The notes under the pieces: generated by a model
Seen by the model: the letters and a program-made list of their open reading frames with translations, nothing else
What the model was told of the DNA's origin: nothing
The model's database searches: none
Assembly (NCBI RefSeq): GCF_001425205.1
Contig: NZ_LMDW01000016.1
Coordinates: 744,001-808,000, forward strand
Direction of reading: 5' to 3'
DNA from: Variovorax sp. Root411
GTDB taxonomy: Bacteria > Pseudomonadota > Gammaproteobacteria > Burkholderiales > Burkholderiaceae_C
DNA length: 64,000 nucleotides
Program-made: the position numbers and the translations under genes
Part shown: piece by piece, positions 23,928-33,125 of the stretch
Layout of the letters: the number at the start of each line of letters is the position of its first letter
How positions within the stretch are numbered: position 1 is the first letter of the stretch

Positions 23928-25417
23928 GAAGACTCCGACTGAAACTGATGACCGCCCTCTGCCTGGGCATCGGCTTGGCGGGCTGTTCGCTGACGCGCCC
24001 GCCCGCGCAGGTCGAGGCGCCGTTCCCTGCGCAATGGCACGCCCCCCTGCCCCACGGTGGCTCGCTCGCCTCGCTGGCCGACTGGTGGCGCCAGTTGGAC
24101 GATCCGCTGCTGGTCGAGCTGATCGCCGCGGCCGAAGCGGCGAGCCCGAACGTCGCCAGCGCGGCGGCGCGCGTGGCCGAGGCGCGCTCCACGCGCGTGC
24201 AGGCCGGTGCCGCGCTGCTGCCGAGCCTGGACGGCACGGCCTCGGCCAGCCGCGGCACCTCGGGCTTTGCTTCCAGCGGCGGCAGCGGCAACAGCAGCAG
24301 CCTCTCGGCCAGCACGCCGATCACCACGCTGCAGGCCGGCCTGCAGTCGAAATGGGAGATCGACCTGTTCGGCCGCCTGCGCGCCGACCGCGACGCCGCC
24401 GAGGCCAAGCAGAACAGCGCCAATGCCAAGTGGCACGACGCGCGCGTGGCGGTGGCGGCCGAGACGGCCAACGCCTATTTCGCCGAGCGCGCCTGCCAGC
24501 AGCAGCTGCGGGTGTCCGAATCGGATGCGCGTTCGCGCTCGGAGACGGCGCGGCTCAACGACCTCTCCGCACGGGCCGGCTTCACTGCGCCAGCCGATGC
24601 CGCACTCGCCCGCGCCAGCGCCTCCGACGCCTCGGGCCGTCTCACCCAGCAGCGTGCCCAGTGCGCGGTGCAGCGCAAGGCGCTCGTGGCGCTCAGCGGC
24701 ATCGACGAAACCACGCTTGAACAGAAACTCGCCGCCGCGCCAGCACAGCGTGCACTGCCAGCTATAGGCAGCATCGCCAGCGTGCCGGCCGAGGCGATCT
24801 CGCAGCGGCCCGACGTGTACGCGGCCGAGCTCGGCGTGGCCTCGGCCAGCGCCGACGTGGGCTCGGCCGAAGCCGAGCGCTACCCCAAGCTCACGCTGTC
24901 GGGCTCCATCGGGCGCACGCAATACCGCGTCAGCGGCGTGCACCAGTCGCTCGAGACCTGGACAGTGGGCCCGCTGTCGCTGACCGTGCCGCTGCTCGAC
25001 GGCGGCGCGCGCAAGGCGAACACAGATGCCGCCAAGGCGCGTTACGCCGAAGCCGTGTCGCTCTACCGCGCCAACGTGCGGCAAGCCGTGCGCGAGGTCG
25101 AGGAAGCGCTGGTCAACCTCGACGCCACCGACGCCCGCACCACCGACGCCGACACCGCGGTGAAGAACTACCAGGCCTCCTTCGACGCCACGCAGGCCCG
25201 CTACAGCAGCGGCCTCGCGAGCCTGTTCGAACTGGAGGATTCGCGCCGCACGCTGTTCTCCGCGCAGACAGCGCGCGTCTCGCTGCAGCGCGAGCGCACC
25301 GAGGCATGGGTTGCGCTGTACCGCTCGATGGGCGGCGGCTGGGGCCGCTCCGCCTCGACTTCCGAATCGTCCTCGATGACCTCCAACCCGGCCGCCAAGG
25401 TCGCGACGTCACCATGA
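23924..25417 (+). CDS. RND efflux outer-membrane factor lipoprotein (NodT/OprM family)
   Basis: This 497-residue TolC-like outer-membrane channel has a lipobox LAGC with Cys21, followed by SLTRPPAQV, so it is anchored by an N-terminal lipid. DWWRQLDDPLLVELIAAA is the conserved start of OprM/NodT proteins. The two halves with long coiled helices repeat the pattern, and the second half carries SQRPDVYAAELGVASASADV. A Ser/Gly stretch near 105-125 lies in the surface-exposed strand loop. The start overlaps the tetR stop, and the stop overlaps the adaptor start. Confidence 0.92.
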   Translation: MRRLRLKLMTALCLGIGLAGCSLTRPPAQVEAPFPAQWHAPLPHGGSLASLADWWRQLDDPLLVELIAAAEAASPNVASAAARVAEARSTRVQAGAALLPSLDGTASASRGTSGFASSGGSGNSSSLSASTPITTLQAGLQSKWEIDLFGRLRADRDAAEAKQNSANAKWHDARVAVAAETANAYFAERACQQQLRVSESDARSRSETARLNDLSARAGFTAPADAALARASASDASGRLTQQRAQCAVQRKALVALSGIDETTLEQKLAAAPAQRALPAIGSIASVPAEAISQRPDVYAAELGVASASADVGSAEAERYPKLTLSGSIGRTQYRVSGVHQSLETWTVGPLSLTVPLLDGGARKANTDAAKARYAEAVSLYRANVRQAVREVEEALVNLDATDARTTDADTAVKNYQASFDATQARYSSGLASLFELEDSRRTLFSAQTARVSLQRERTEAWVALYRSMGGGWGRSASTSESSSMTSNPAAKVATSP

Positions 25418-26616
25418 AAACAATGAAGCGTTCCACTCTCGTCATCGCGCTGCTCGCGCTGGTCGTCGTCATCGCGGCGATCTTCTTCGTGACGCGCGGC
25501 AAGCCCTCGGACAAGGCGGCCGAGTCCGCCGCCGCCAAGGCGAAGGACGGCGCCTCCGCGCCCAGGCCCGCGCTGACCGTCACGGTTGCCAGGCCGGAAG
25601 CCACCGAGCTGATGCTCACGCTCGCGGCCAACGGCAACGTGGCCGCCTGGCAGGAGGCCGTGGTCGGCTCCGAGTCCAACGGCCTGAAGCTGGCCGAGGT
25701 GCGCGTGAACGTGGGCGACGTCGTCAAGAAGGGCCAGGTGCTGGCCGTGTTCTCGCCCGAGACGGTGCAGGCCGACATCGCGCAGTCGCGCGCCTCGCTG
25801 GCCGAAGCCCGCGCCACCGCGGCCGACGCCGCCGGCAATGCCGCGCGCGCCCGCACGCTGCAGGCCACCGGCGCGCTGAGCCAGCAGCAGATCAACCAAT
25901 ACCAGACGACCGAACAGACCGCCAAGGCGCGCGTGGAGGCGGCCGAGGCGGTGCTGGCCGCGCAGCAGGTGCGCGGGCGCAACACGCAGGTGCTGGCGCC
26001 CGACGACGGCGTGATCTCGGCGCGCACCGCCACGGTCGGCAGCGTGGTCTCGGCCGGCACGGAGTTGTTCCGCCTGATCCGCCAGGGCCGGCTCGAATGG
26101 CGCGCCGAGGTCACCTCGGCGGAGCTGAGCCGCATCGCGGTCGGCACGCCCGTCTTCGTGGTCGGCGCCAGCGGCGCGCAGGTGCGCGGCAAGGTGCGCA
26201 GCATCGCGCCCACGGTCGATCCGCAGACGCGCGCGGCGCTGGTGTACGTCGACCTGCCCAACGTGCAGCAGAACACCGGCATCAAGGCCGGCATGTTCGC
26301 GCGCGGCGACTTCGAACTGGGCCGCAGCTCGGCGCCGACGGTGCCGCAAAGCGCCATCGTGCCGCGCGACGGTTTCAACAACGTCTTCCTGCTGAAGCCC
26401 GACAACAAGGTGGCGCAGCTGAAGGTGCAGGTCGGCCGGCGCCTGAACGACCGCATCGAGATCACCAGCGCGCTGCCCGACGGCGCCCGGGTGGTTGTGC
26501 AAGGCGCGGGCTTCCTCAACGACGGCGACCTCGTGCGCGTGGTGGACACGCCGCCCGCGCCAGTCTCCGCGGCGCAGCCGGCGAGGACGGCAGCCTCCGC
26601 CGCCGCGGCCAAGTAA
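25414..26616 (+). CDS. RND efflux periplasmic adaptor (membrane fusion protein)
   Basis: This 400-residue adaptor has an N-terminal membrane anchor at about residues 8-28, with no lipobox (contrast the adaptor at 3615-4814). The lipoyl half-motif region reads GSESNGLKLAEVRVNVGDVVKKGQ. A coiled hairpin follows with many Ala/Gln residues, then the barrel with VDPQTRAALVYVDL. An Ala/Lys-rich tail ends the protein. ATG 25414 overlaps the channel gene stop (ATGA). It links the pump downstream to the channel upstream. Confidence 0.92.
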   Translation: MKTMKRSTLVIALLALVVVIAAIFFVTRGKPSDKAAESAAAKAKDGASAPRPALTVTVARPEATELMLTLAANGNVAAWQEAVVGSESNGLKLAEVRVNVGDVVKKGQVLAVFSPETVQADIAQSRASLAEARATAADAAGNAARARTLQATGALSQQQINQYQTTEQTAKARVEAAEAVLAAQQVRGRNTQVLAPDDGVISARTATVGSVVSAGTELFRLIRQGRLEWRAEVTSAELSRIAVGTPVFVVGASGAQVRGKVRSIAPTVDPQTRAALVYVDLPNVQQNTGIKAGMFARGDFELGRSSAPTVPQSAIVPRDGFNNVFLLKPDNKVAQLKVQVGRRLNDRIEITSALPDGARVVVQGAGFLNDGDLVRVVDTPPAPVSAAQPARTAASAAAAK

Positions 26617-26636
26617 GCAATTCAAGGAACACGCCC

Positions 26637-29600
26637 ATGAACGTTTCCGCCTGGTCCATACGCAACCCGATTCCGGCGGTGATGCTGTTCGTGCTGCTCA
26701 CCTTCGGTGGGCTGCTGTCGTTCAACGCAATGAAGGTGCAGAACTTTCCGGACATCGACCTGCCGACCGTCACGGTCTCGGCCGCGCTGCCCGGAGCCGC
26801 GCCTTCTCAGCTGGAGACCGACGTCGCGCGCAAGCTCGAGAACTCCATCGCCACGGTGCAGGGCCTCAAGCACATCACCACCAAGGTGCAGGACGGCGCC
26901 GCCACGCTGATCGTCGAGTTCCGCCTCGAAAAGCCGGTGCAGGAGGCCGTGGACGACGTGCGCTCCGCGGTGCAGCGCGTGCGCGCCGACCTGCCGGCCG
27001 ACGTGCGCGACCCGGTGGTCACCAAGCTCGACTTCGCAGCCCAGCCGGTGCTGGCTTTCACCATCGCCTCGTCGGCCATGGACGGCGAAGCGCTGAGCTG
27101 GTTCGTGGACAACGACATCACCAAGAAGCTGCTCGCGCTGCCCGGCGTGGGCGCGGTGAACCGCGTGGGCGGCGTCACGCGCCAGGTGCACGTCGACCTC
27201 GATCCAGCCAAGCTGCAGGCGCTGGGCGCCTCGGCGGCCGACATCTCGCGCCAGTTGCGCCAGGTGCAAACCGAGAGCGCGGGCGGTCGCTTCGACCTGG
27301 GCGGCAGCGAGCAGCCCGTACGCACCCTGGCCACGGTGCAGTCGGCCGACCAGTTGGCCGACATGCAGATCGTGCTGACCGACGGACGGCGCATCCGCCT
27401 CGACCAGGTGGCGCGCATCAGCGACACCATCGCCGAGCCGCGCGCGGCCGCGTTGCTCAACGGCAAGCCGGTGGTGGGCTTCGAAGTGGCCCGCAGCCGC
27501 GGCGCCAGCGAAGTGGAAGTGGGCCATGCCGTGCAGAAGGCGCTGGCCGACATGCGCGCGCAGCGGCCCGACATCGAGCTGACCGAGGCCTTCAACTTCG
27601 TCGACCCGGTGGAAGAGGAATACAACGGCTCGCTGCACCTGCTGTACGAGGGCGCCATCCTCGCGGTGATCGTGGTGTGGCTGTTCCTGCGCGACTGGCG
27701 CGCCACCTTCGTGTCGGCCATCGCGCTGCCCATGTCGGTGATCCCGGCGTTCATCGGCATGTACCTGCTGGGCTTCTCGGTCAACGTGATCTCGCTGCTG
27801 GCGCTGTCGCTGGTGGTCGGCATATTGGTGGACGACGCCATTGTGGAGGTCGAGAACATCGTGCGGCACCTGCGCATGGGCAAGACGCCGTTCCAGGCGG
27901 CGATGGAGGCGGCCGACGAGATCGGCCTGGCCGTGATCGCCACCACCTTCACGCTGATCGCGGTGTTCCTGCCCACGGCCTTCATGAGCGGCGTGGCCGG
28001 CAAGTTCTTCAAGCAGTTCGGCTGGACCGCCTCGCTCGCTGTGTTCGCCTCGCTGGTGGTCGCGCGCGTGCTCACACCGATGATGGCGGCCTACATCCTG
28101 AAGCCGATCGTCGGCGCCGAGAAGGAGCCGGGCTGGCTGCGCTGGTACATGCGCGCGGTGGAGTGGAGCACGCACAACCGCTTCAAGACGATGGTGCTGG
28201 CCACCCTCTTCTTCTTCGGCTCGCTGGCGATGATCCCGCTGCTCAAGACCGGCTTCATTCCGGCGGACGACAACTCGCAGACGCAGATCTATCTCTCGCT
28301 CGCACCCGGCTCCACGCTGGCGCAGACCACGGCCGCCGCCGAGGAAACCCGCAACCGCGTGATGAAGATCGACCACGTGCGCAGCGTCTACACCACGGTG
28401 GCGGGCGGCAGCGCGGGCGGCGACCCGTTCGCGAACTTCGGCACGCCCGAGACGCGCAAGGCCACGCTCACCATCAAGCTCGATGCGCGCGGCGATCGGC
28501 CGCGCAAGCAGGTGATCGAGAACCAGATCCGCGCCGCGCTCGAAACGCTGCCGGGCGTGCGCAGCACGGTGGGCCTTGGCGGCTCGGGCGAGAAGTACAT
28601 CCTGGCGCTGACCGGCGAAGACCCGATGGCGCTGTCCGAAGCGGCCAGCGCGGTCGAGAAAGACCTGCGTACCATTCCCGGCCTGGGCAACATCACCTCC
28701 ACCGCCAGCCTGATCCGCCCCGAGATCGCCGTGCGCCCCGACTTCGCGCGCGCCGCCGACCTGGGCGTGACCAGCTTCGCCATCGCCGAGACCCTGCGCG
28801 TGGCCACGCTGGGCGACTACGACCAGTCGCTCGCCAAGCTCAACCTCGCGCAGCGGCAGGTGCCCATCGTGGTGAAGCTGGAAGACTCGGCGCGCAAGGA
28901 CATCGACCTGCTCGGACGCCTCTCGGTGCCCGGCGCGCGCGGGCCGGTCATGCTGAACCAGGTGGCCTCGCTCACCATGGAAGGCGGCCCGGCCGTGATC
29001 GACCGCTACGACCGCTCGCGCAACGTGAACTTCGAGATCGAGCTTTCGGGCGTGGGCCTGGGCGACGCCAAGGCCGCGGTGGAAAAGCTGCCCTCGATCC
29101 AGAAGCTGCCGGCCGGCGTGCGCGTGACCGAAGTGGGCGACGCGGAAGTGATGACCGAGCTGTTCGCCAGCTTCGGCCTCGCGATGCTCACGGGCGTGCT
29201 GTGCATCTACATCGTGCTGGTGCTGCTGTTCAAGGACTTCCTGCACCCGGTGACGATCCTGTGCGCGCTGCCGCTCGCCTTGGGCGGCGCGTTCGTGGGA
29301 CTGCTGATCGGGCAGAAGGCGCTGTCGATGCCCTCGCTGATCGGTCTCATCATGCTGATGGGCATTGCCACCAAGAACTCCATCCTGCTGGTGGAGTACG
29401 CCATCGTGGCGCGCCGCGAGCACGGCATGAGCCGCTGGGATGCGCTGCGCGACGCCTGCCACAAGCGCGCGCGGCCCATCATCATGACCACGCTCGCGAT
29501 GGGCGCCGGCATGCTGCCGATCGCCGTTGGCTTCGGCGCGGCCGATTCGAGCTTCCGCTCACCGATGGCGATGGCGGTGATCGGCGGGCTGATCACCTCG

Positions 29601-29753
29601 ACGGTGTTGAGCCTGCTGGTGGTGCCGGCCGTGTTCACCTACGTGGACGACATCGAGCACTGGATCCGGCGCACGGTGCGCAAGCTGCGTGGGCAGCCAG
29701 TGGATCCGCACATCGACGACGACCTGGTCGAGACACCTCCAGCGAGGCGGTAA
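26637..29753 (+). CDS. RND efflux pump permease (HAE-1/MdtB-like)
   Basis: This 1038-residue inner-membrane pump has its first helix at about 11-30 and the proton-relay pair D399-D400 in GILVDDAIVEVENIV. Two large periplasmic domains follow the usual duplicated plan, and the C-terminal half has GLIMLMGIATKNSILLVEYA. An AAGGA site lies 10 bases before ATG 26637. It is the last gene of the tetR-channel-adaptor-pump operon and ends in the strong bidirectional terminator shared with tctA. The sequence does not reveal the substrate. It is only distantly like the pump at 457-3618. Confidence 0.94.
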   Translation: MNVSAWSIRNPIPAVMLFVLLTFGGLLSFNAMKVQNFPDIDLPTVTVSAALPGAAPSQLETDVARKLENSIATVQGLKHITTKVQDGAATLIVEFRLEKPVQEAVDDVRSAVQRVRADLPADVRDPVVTKLDFAAQPVLAFTIASSAMDGEALSWFVDNDITKKLLALPGVGAVNRVGGVTRQVHVDLDPAKLQALGASAADISRQLRQVQTESAGGRFDLGGSEQPVRTLATVQSADQLADMQIVLTDGRRIRLDQVARISDTIAEPRAAALLNGKPVVGFEVARSRGASEVEVGHAVQKALADMRAQRPDIELTEAFNFVDPVEEEYNGSLHLLYEGAILAVIVVWLFLRDWRATFVSAIALPMSVIPAFIGMYLLGFSVNVISLLALSLVVGILVDDAIVEVENIVRHLRMGKTPFQAAMEAADEIGLAVIATTFTLIAVFLPTAFMSGVAGKFFKQFGWTASLAVFASLVVARVLTPMMAAYILKPIVGAEKEPGWLRWYMRAVEWSTHNRFKTMVLATLFFFGSLAMIPLLKTGFIPADDNSQTQIYLSLAPGSTLAQTTAAAEETRNRVMKIDHVRSVYTTVAGGSAGGDPFANFGTPETRKATLTIKLDARGDRPRKQVIENQIRAALETLPGVRSTVGLGGSGEKYILALTGEDPMALSEAASAVEKDLRTIPGLGNITSTASLIRPEIAVRPDFARAADLGVTSFAIAETLRVATLGDYDQSLAKLNLAQRQVPIVVKLEDSARKDIDLLGRLSVPGARGPVMLNQVASLTMEGGPAVIDRYDRSRNVNFEIELSGVGLGDAKAAVEKLPSIQKLPAGVRVTEVGDAEVMTELFASFGLAMLTGVLCIYIVLVLLFKDFLHPVTILCALPLALGGAFVGLLIGQKALSMPSLIGLIMLMGIATKNSILLVEYAIVARREHGMSRWDALRDACHKRARPIIMTTLAMGAGMLPIAVGFGAADSSFRSPMAMAVIGGLITSTVLSLLVVPAVFTYVDDIEHWIRRTVRKLRGQPVDPHIDDDLVETPPARR

Positions 29754-29769
29754 GCCTCCTGCCAGAAGC

Positions 29770-29803
29770 AAAAAAAGCTGCGGCAATGCCGCAGCTTTTT
29801 TTT
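29770..29803. terminator. Bidirectional terminator between the RND operon and tctA
   Basis: An 8-bp stem, GCTGCGGC/GCCGCAGC (29777-29784 with 29788-29795), is flanked by seven A's on the left and eight T's on the right. It therefore works for both converging transcripts. Confidence 0.93.
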
Positions 29804-29827
29804 GGCCTCGGGCGAGCCCCGAAGAGG

Positions 29828-31351
29828 TCAGGCGTCCAGCTGCGCCAGCCGCTTCAGCTTGCGTTCGCTCATCCGCTTGGCAAGGCGTGGCAGCACCAGC
29901 ACGGCCACCACCACGACAACCAGCGCGATCGACATCGGACGCTGGAAGAACACCACCGCGCTGCCCTCGCCGATCGACATCGCGTTGCGCAGCTGCGCTT
30001 CGGCCAGCGGGCCGAGGATCATCCCGACCACCACGGGGGCGGTCGGGAAGTCGAAGCGCCGCATCGCCACGCCCAGCAGGCCGATGCCGTACAGCAGGAA
30101 CAGGTCGAACGCGCTCTGGCGCATGCCGTAGGCACCCACCGTCGCGAAGATCAGGATGCCGGCGTAGAGCTGGGGCTTCGGAATCTTCAGCAGCTTGACC
30201 CACAGGCCGACCATCGGCAGGTTCAGCACCAGCAGCATCACGTTGCCGATGTAGAGCGACGCGATCAGCGCCCACACCAGCGCCGCCGAGGTGGTGAACA
30301 GCTGCGGACCCGGCTGGATGCCGTAGTTCTGGAACGCGCCCAGCAGGATGGCAGTGGTGTTCGAGGTCGGAATGCCCAGCGTGAGCAGCGGGATCAGCGC
30401 GGCCGTCACCGTGGCGTTGTTGGCGGCCTCGGGGCCGGCCACGCCTTCGATGGCGCCGGTGGTGCCGAACTCGGCCTTCGCGTCCTTGTCCTTGGCGAGC
30501 TTCTTCTCGGTCGCGTAGCTCAGGAAGGTCGGAATCTCCGTGCCGCCGGCCGGGATGCAGCCGAACGGCGTGCCGATGGCGGTGCCGCGCAGCCAGGCGG
30601 GAATGGAGCGCTTCCAGTCGCGCTTGCTCATGTGCACGCGGCTCAGCTTGTTCTGCGCCTCGACCACCTTGCCCTCGTAGAGCACGGCATAGAGCACCTC
30701 GGCCACCGCGAACAGGCCGACCGCGACCAGCACGATCTCGATGCCGTCGAGCAGCTCGGGCACGCCGCCGGTGTAGCGGCCCTGGCCCGAGATCTGATCA
30801 AGGCCGACGCAGCCCGCGGCGAGGCCGACGAACAGCGCCGTCATGCCGCGCAGCGTGCTCTTGCCGAGCACAGCGCTCACCGTGGTGAAGGCCAGCAGCA
30901 TCAGCAAGAAGTACTCGGGCGGGCCGAGCTTGACCGCGAAGTCGGCCACGAAGGGCGCGAACAGCGTGACGATGACGGTGGCGATAGTGCCGGCCACGAA
31001 GGAGCCGATGGCGGCCGTGGCGAGCGCGGCGCCCGCCCGGCCGCTCTTGGCCATCTTGTTGCCCTCCATCGCCGTCACCATGCTGGCGGTTTCGCCGGGC
31101 GTGTTCAGCAGGATGGAGGTGGTCGAGCCACCGTACATGGCACCGTAGTAGATGCCCGAGAAGAAGATCATCGAGGCCGTGATGTCGACCTTGCCGGTGA
31201 TGGGCAGCAGCATGGCCACCGCCACGGCCGGGCCGATACCGGGCAGCACGCCCACGGCCGTGCCCAGGGCGCAGCCGACCAGGCACCAGAGCAGGTTGAC
31301 GGGGGTGATCGCGGCGGCAAAGCCCGCCATGAGTGCGTTGAAGATATCCAT
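29828..31351 (-). CDS. tctA: Tripartite tricarboxylate transporter large permease TctA
   Basis: This 507-residue inner-membrane permease has about ten or more hydrophobic segments. Family signatures are LGTAVGVLPGIGPAVAVAML near residue 30, YYGAMYGGSTTSILLNTPGE near 70, and a second copy of the motif at TLGIPTSNTTAILLGAF. It forms the import channel of the TTT system with TctB and receives substrate from TctC. It follows tctB after one base. The substrate is probably a carboxylate (citrate, tricarballylate or aromatic acid); the local TctDE pair favours a tricarboxylate. Confidence 0.94.
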   Translation of the reverse strand: MDIFNALMAGFAAAITPVNLLWCLVGCALGTAVGVLPGIGPAVAVAMLLPITGKVDITASMIFFSGIYYGAMYGGSTTSILLNTPGETASMVTAMEGNKMAKSGRAGAALATAAIGSFVAGTIATVIVTLFAPFVADFAVKLGPPEYFLLMLLAFTTVSAVLGKSTLRGMTALFVGLAAGCVGLDQISGQGRYTGGVPELLDGIEIVLVAVGLFAVAEVLYAVLYEGKVVEAQNKLSRVHMSKRDWKRSIPAWLRGTAIGTPFGCIPAGGTEIPTFLSYATEKKLAKDKDAKAEFGTTGAIEGVAGPEAANNATVTAALIPLLTLGIPTSNTTAILLGAFQNYGIQPGPQLFTTSAALVWALIASLYIGNVMLLVLNLPMVGLWVKLLKIPKPQLYAGILIFATVGAYGMRQSAFDLFLLYGIGLLGVAMRRFDFPTAPVVVGMILGPLAEAQLRNAMSIGEGSAVVFFQRPMSIALVVVVVAVLVLPRLAKRMSERKLKRLAQLDA

Positions 31352-31352
31352 G

Positions 31353-31889
31353 TCAGAGCCACCCGGTCGAAGTGAGGCCAGGCAGGTTGATGGCCAGGAA
31401 TTGCGTGAACATCCAGAACACCGGGGCGGAGATCAGCGCGCCGGTGACGAAATCGATGAGCCAGGTGCGCGGCGAGTTGACGCCGCCCTGCCCGCTCGCG
31501 CGGCGCAGGCCCTGCACCGCGAGCAGGTAGCACAGCGTGCAGCTCAGGATGAAGCCAAGCGTGGTGATGAGCGCTGCGTTGAGCAGCAGCCCCGCCGACA
31601 CCCAGATGAAGCCGGGCCAGTAGGCATGCTCGGCGCCCGTTGGCGCATCGAGCTCGCGGAAGCCGCCGGTGCGCGCCTCCCACAGGATCCAGGCGCCGCA
31701 CAGCACCAGCACCACGGACACCAGCCAGGGCAGGAAGTTGGGGCCGACGCCGCCGTAGCCGGCTTCGGAAGAAATGCCGATGGCGCCGAAGGCCAGCGCG
31801 AGGCCGGTCAGCAGCACGCCGGCGCCGACCAGGGTTTGCGGCCATGTGGCCGTGGGTTGCGGCGGGGCCGAGGAGTCTGGAGTTGTCAT
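31353..31889 (-). CDS. tctB: Tripartite tricarboxylate transporter small permease TctB
   Basis: This 178-residue membrane protein has four hydrophobic helices (about 20-40, 50-70, 95-130 and 145-172), as usual for TctB. GYGGVGPNFLPWLV is the recognisable region after the first helix. It is required with TctA for transport; its exact role is not known in detail. The start ATG at 31889 is preceded by a GGAG-containing stretch. The repeat copy at 31927-32024 separates it from tctC. Confidence 0.9.
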   Translation of the reverse strand: MTTPDSSAPPQPTATWPQTLVGAGVLLTGLALAFGAIGISSEAGYGGVGPNFLPWLVSVVLVLCGAWILWEARTGGFRELDAPTGAEHAYWPGFIWVSAGLLLNAALITTLGFILSCTLCYLLAVQGLRRASGQGGVNSPRTWLIDFVTGALISAPVFWMFTQFLAINLPGLTSTGWL

Positions 31890-31926
31890 TTTTTGCTCCC
31901 GCAGTCGGGGGAAAGAGAGCCCCTTC

Positions 31927-32024
31927 GGGGAACACCGAGGAACCGGCTTTGCCGGGCCTCAGGTGTTGCCCCCGGCAGGGGGTTGGCGAAGCGACACGAA
32001 GTGCGCGCAGCCTGGGGGCGAGCC
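31927..32024. repeat. Dispersed intergenic repeat, copy 2 (structured), after tctC
   Basis: Nearly identical to 19841-19939 and in the same relative place, immediately after the stop side of a periplasmic binding-protein gene on the minus strand. Its hairpin (31967-31931 on the mRNA strand) keeps AACACC, GAGG and CCGGC paired with their partners around an AAA loop. The GAGG/CCTC pair replaces GCGG/CCGC of copy 1. Confidence 0.8.
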
Positions 32025-32028
32025 CGAT

Positions 32029-32988
32029 TCAGACCATGCCGGACTTGGTCATGATGGCGCGCAGGCTCGCAAAATCGTCATCGACGAACTTGGCGAAGGC
32101 TTCGCCCGACAGCACGGCGGACGTCCAGTCGTTCTTCTTGAGCGACTCGGCCCACGACGGGCTCTTCATCGCGGCCAGCACCATGTCGGTCAGCGCCTTG
32201 CGCTGCTCGGCCGAGATGCCGGGTGCGCCGTACACGCCGCGCCAGTTGCCGATCTCCACGTCGATGCCCTGTTCCTTGAGCGTGGGCACGTTGATGCCCG
32301 GCAGGCGCTGCGCGGAGGTGACGGCAATGGCCTTCATCTTGCCGGCGGCGATGTACTCGGCGAACTCGCTGTAGCCGCTGCCGCCGACGGTGACGTTGCC
32401 GCCCAGGATGGCGGCGGTGGCTTCACCGCCTCCACGGAAGGCGACGTAGTTGATCTTGGACGGATCGGCGCCCACCTTCTGCGCGATCATGGCCGCGGCG
32501 ATGTGCTCGGTGGAGCCACGCGAGCCGCCGCCCCACTTGACGCTGCCCGGGTCCTTCTTGAGCTGGTCGACCACGTCCTTCATGCTCTTGAGCGGCGAGT
32601 TGGCCGGCAGCACGAACACGTTGTATTCGGTGGTCAGGCGGGCGATGGGCGTGGCCTGCGACAGATTGACCGGCGGCTTGCCGGTGATGATGCCGCCCAG
32701 CATGACCGAGCCCATGACCATCAGCGCGTTGGCATCGCCCTTGGAGCCGTTCACGAACTGGGCCAGGCCGAGCGCGCCGGCGGCGCCGCCCTTGTTGTCG
32801 TAGGTGACGGTGTCGGCCACCTTGGCATCGCTCAGCGCCTTGCCAAGTGCGCGACCGGTGGTGTCCCATCCTCCGCCCGGGTTGGCGGGGATCATCATCT
32901 TGACGTTGGCGGCCGCCAGGGCCGACAGTGGCAGGGCCCCGGTGGCGGCCAGTGCGGCCAATGACTTCAGAAAGGTGTCGCGACGCAT
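32029..32988 (-). CDS. tctC: Tripartite tricarboxylate transporter substrate-binding protein TctC (Bug family)
   Basis: This 319-residue periplasmic receptor has a signal peptide ending ALPLSALAA near residue 25. Its start reads MRRDTFLKSLAAL, which contains a twin-arginine-like RR.TFLK, so Tat export is possible. The mature opening VKMMIPANPGGGWDTTGRAL is the classic Bug/TctC ligand-loop region. A second ligand loop is SVKWGGGSRGSTEHIAAAM. A GGAGA site lies before ATG 32988. It is first in tctCBA, divergent from tctDE. Confidence 0.93.
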   Translation of the reverse strand: MRRDTFLKSLAALAATGALPLSALAAANVKMMIPANPGGGWDTTGRALGKALSDAKVADTVTYDNKGGAAGALGLAQFVNGSKGDANALMVMGSVMLGGIITGKPPVNLSQATPIARLTTEYNVFVLPANSPLKSMKDVVDQLKKDPGSVKWGGGSRGSTEHIAAAMIAQKVGADPSKINYVAFRGGGEATAAILGGNVTVGGSGYSEFAEYIAAGKMKAIAVTSAQRLPGINVPTLKEQGIDVEIGNWRGVYGAPGISAEQRKALTDMVLAAMKSPSWAESLKKNDWTSAVLSGEAFAKFVDDDFASLRAIMTKSGMV

Positions 32989-33125
32989 TGCGTGTCTCCT
33001 GGAAATGGAAGGAACTTGAAAGGTAACTGACTTGGAGCTGAGCGCTATCATGCGCCGCCCCGCTGTCAGTTGGCTGTCCGCCAGACTGGGGAAAACACCA
33101 AAGTGCCCACCCCTGCCGCCACCGT

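Noticed and set aside
26622..29462. Large minus-strand frame opposite the second RND pump
   Set aside because: His/Arg/Ala-rich shadow of the pump gene; the real pump domains are on the plus strand.
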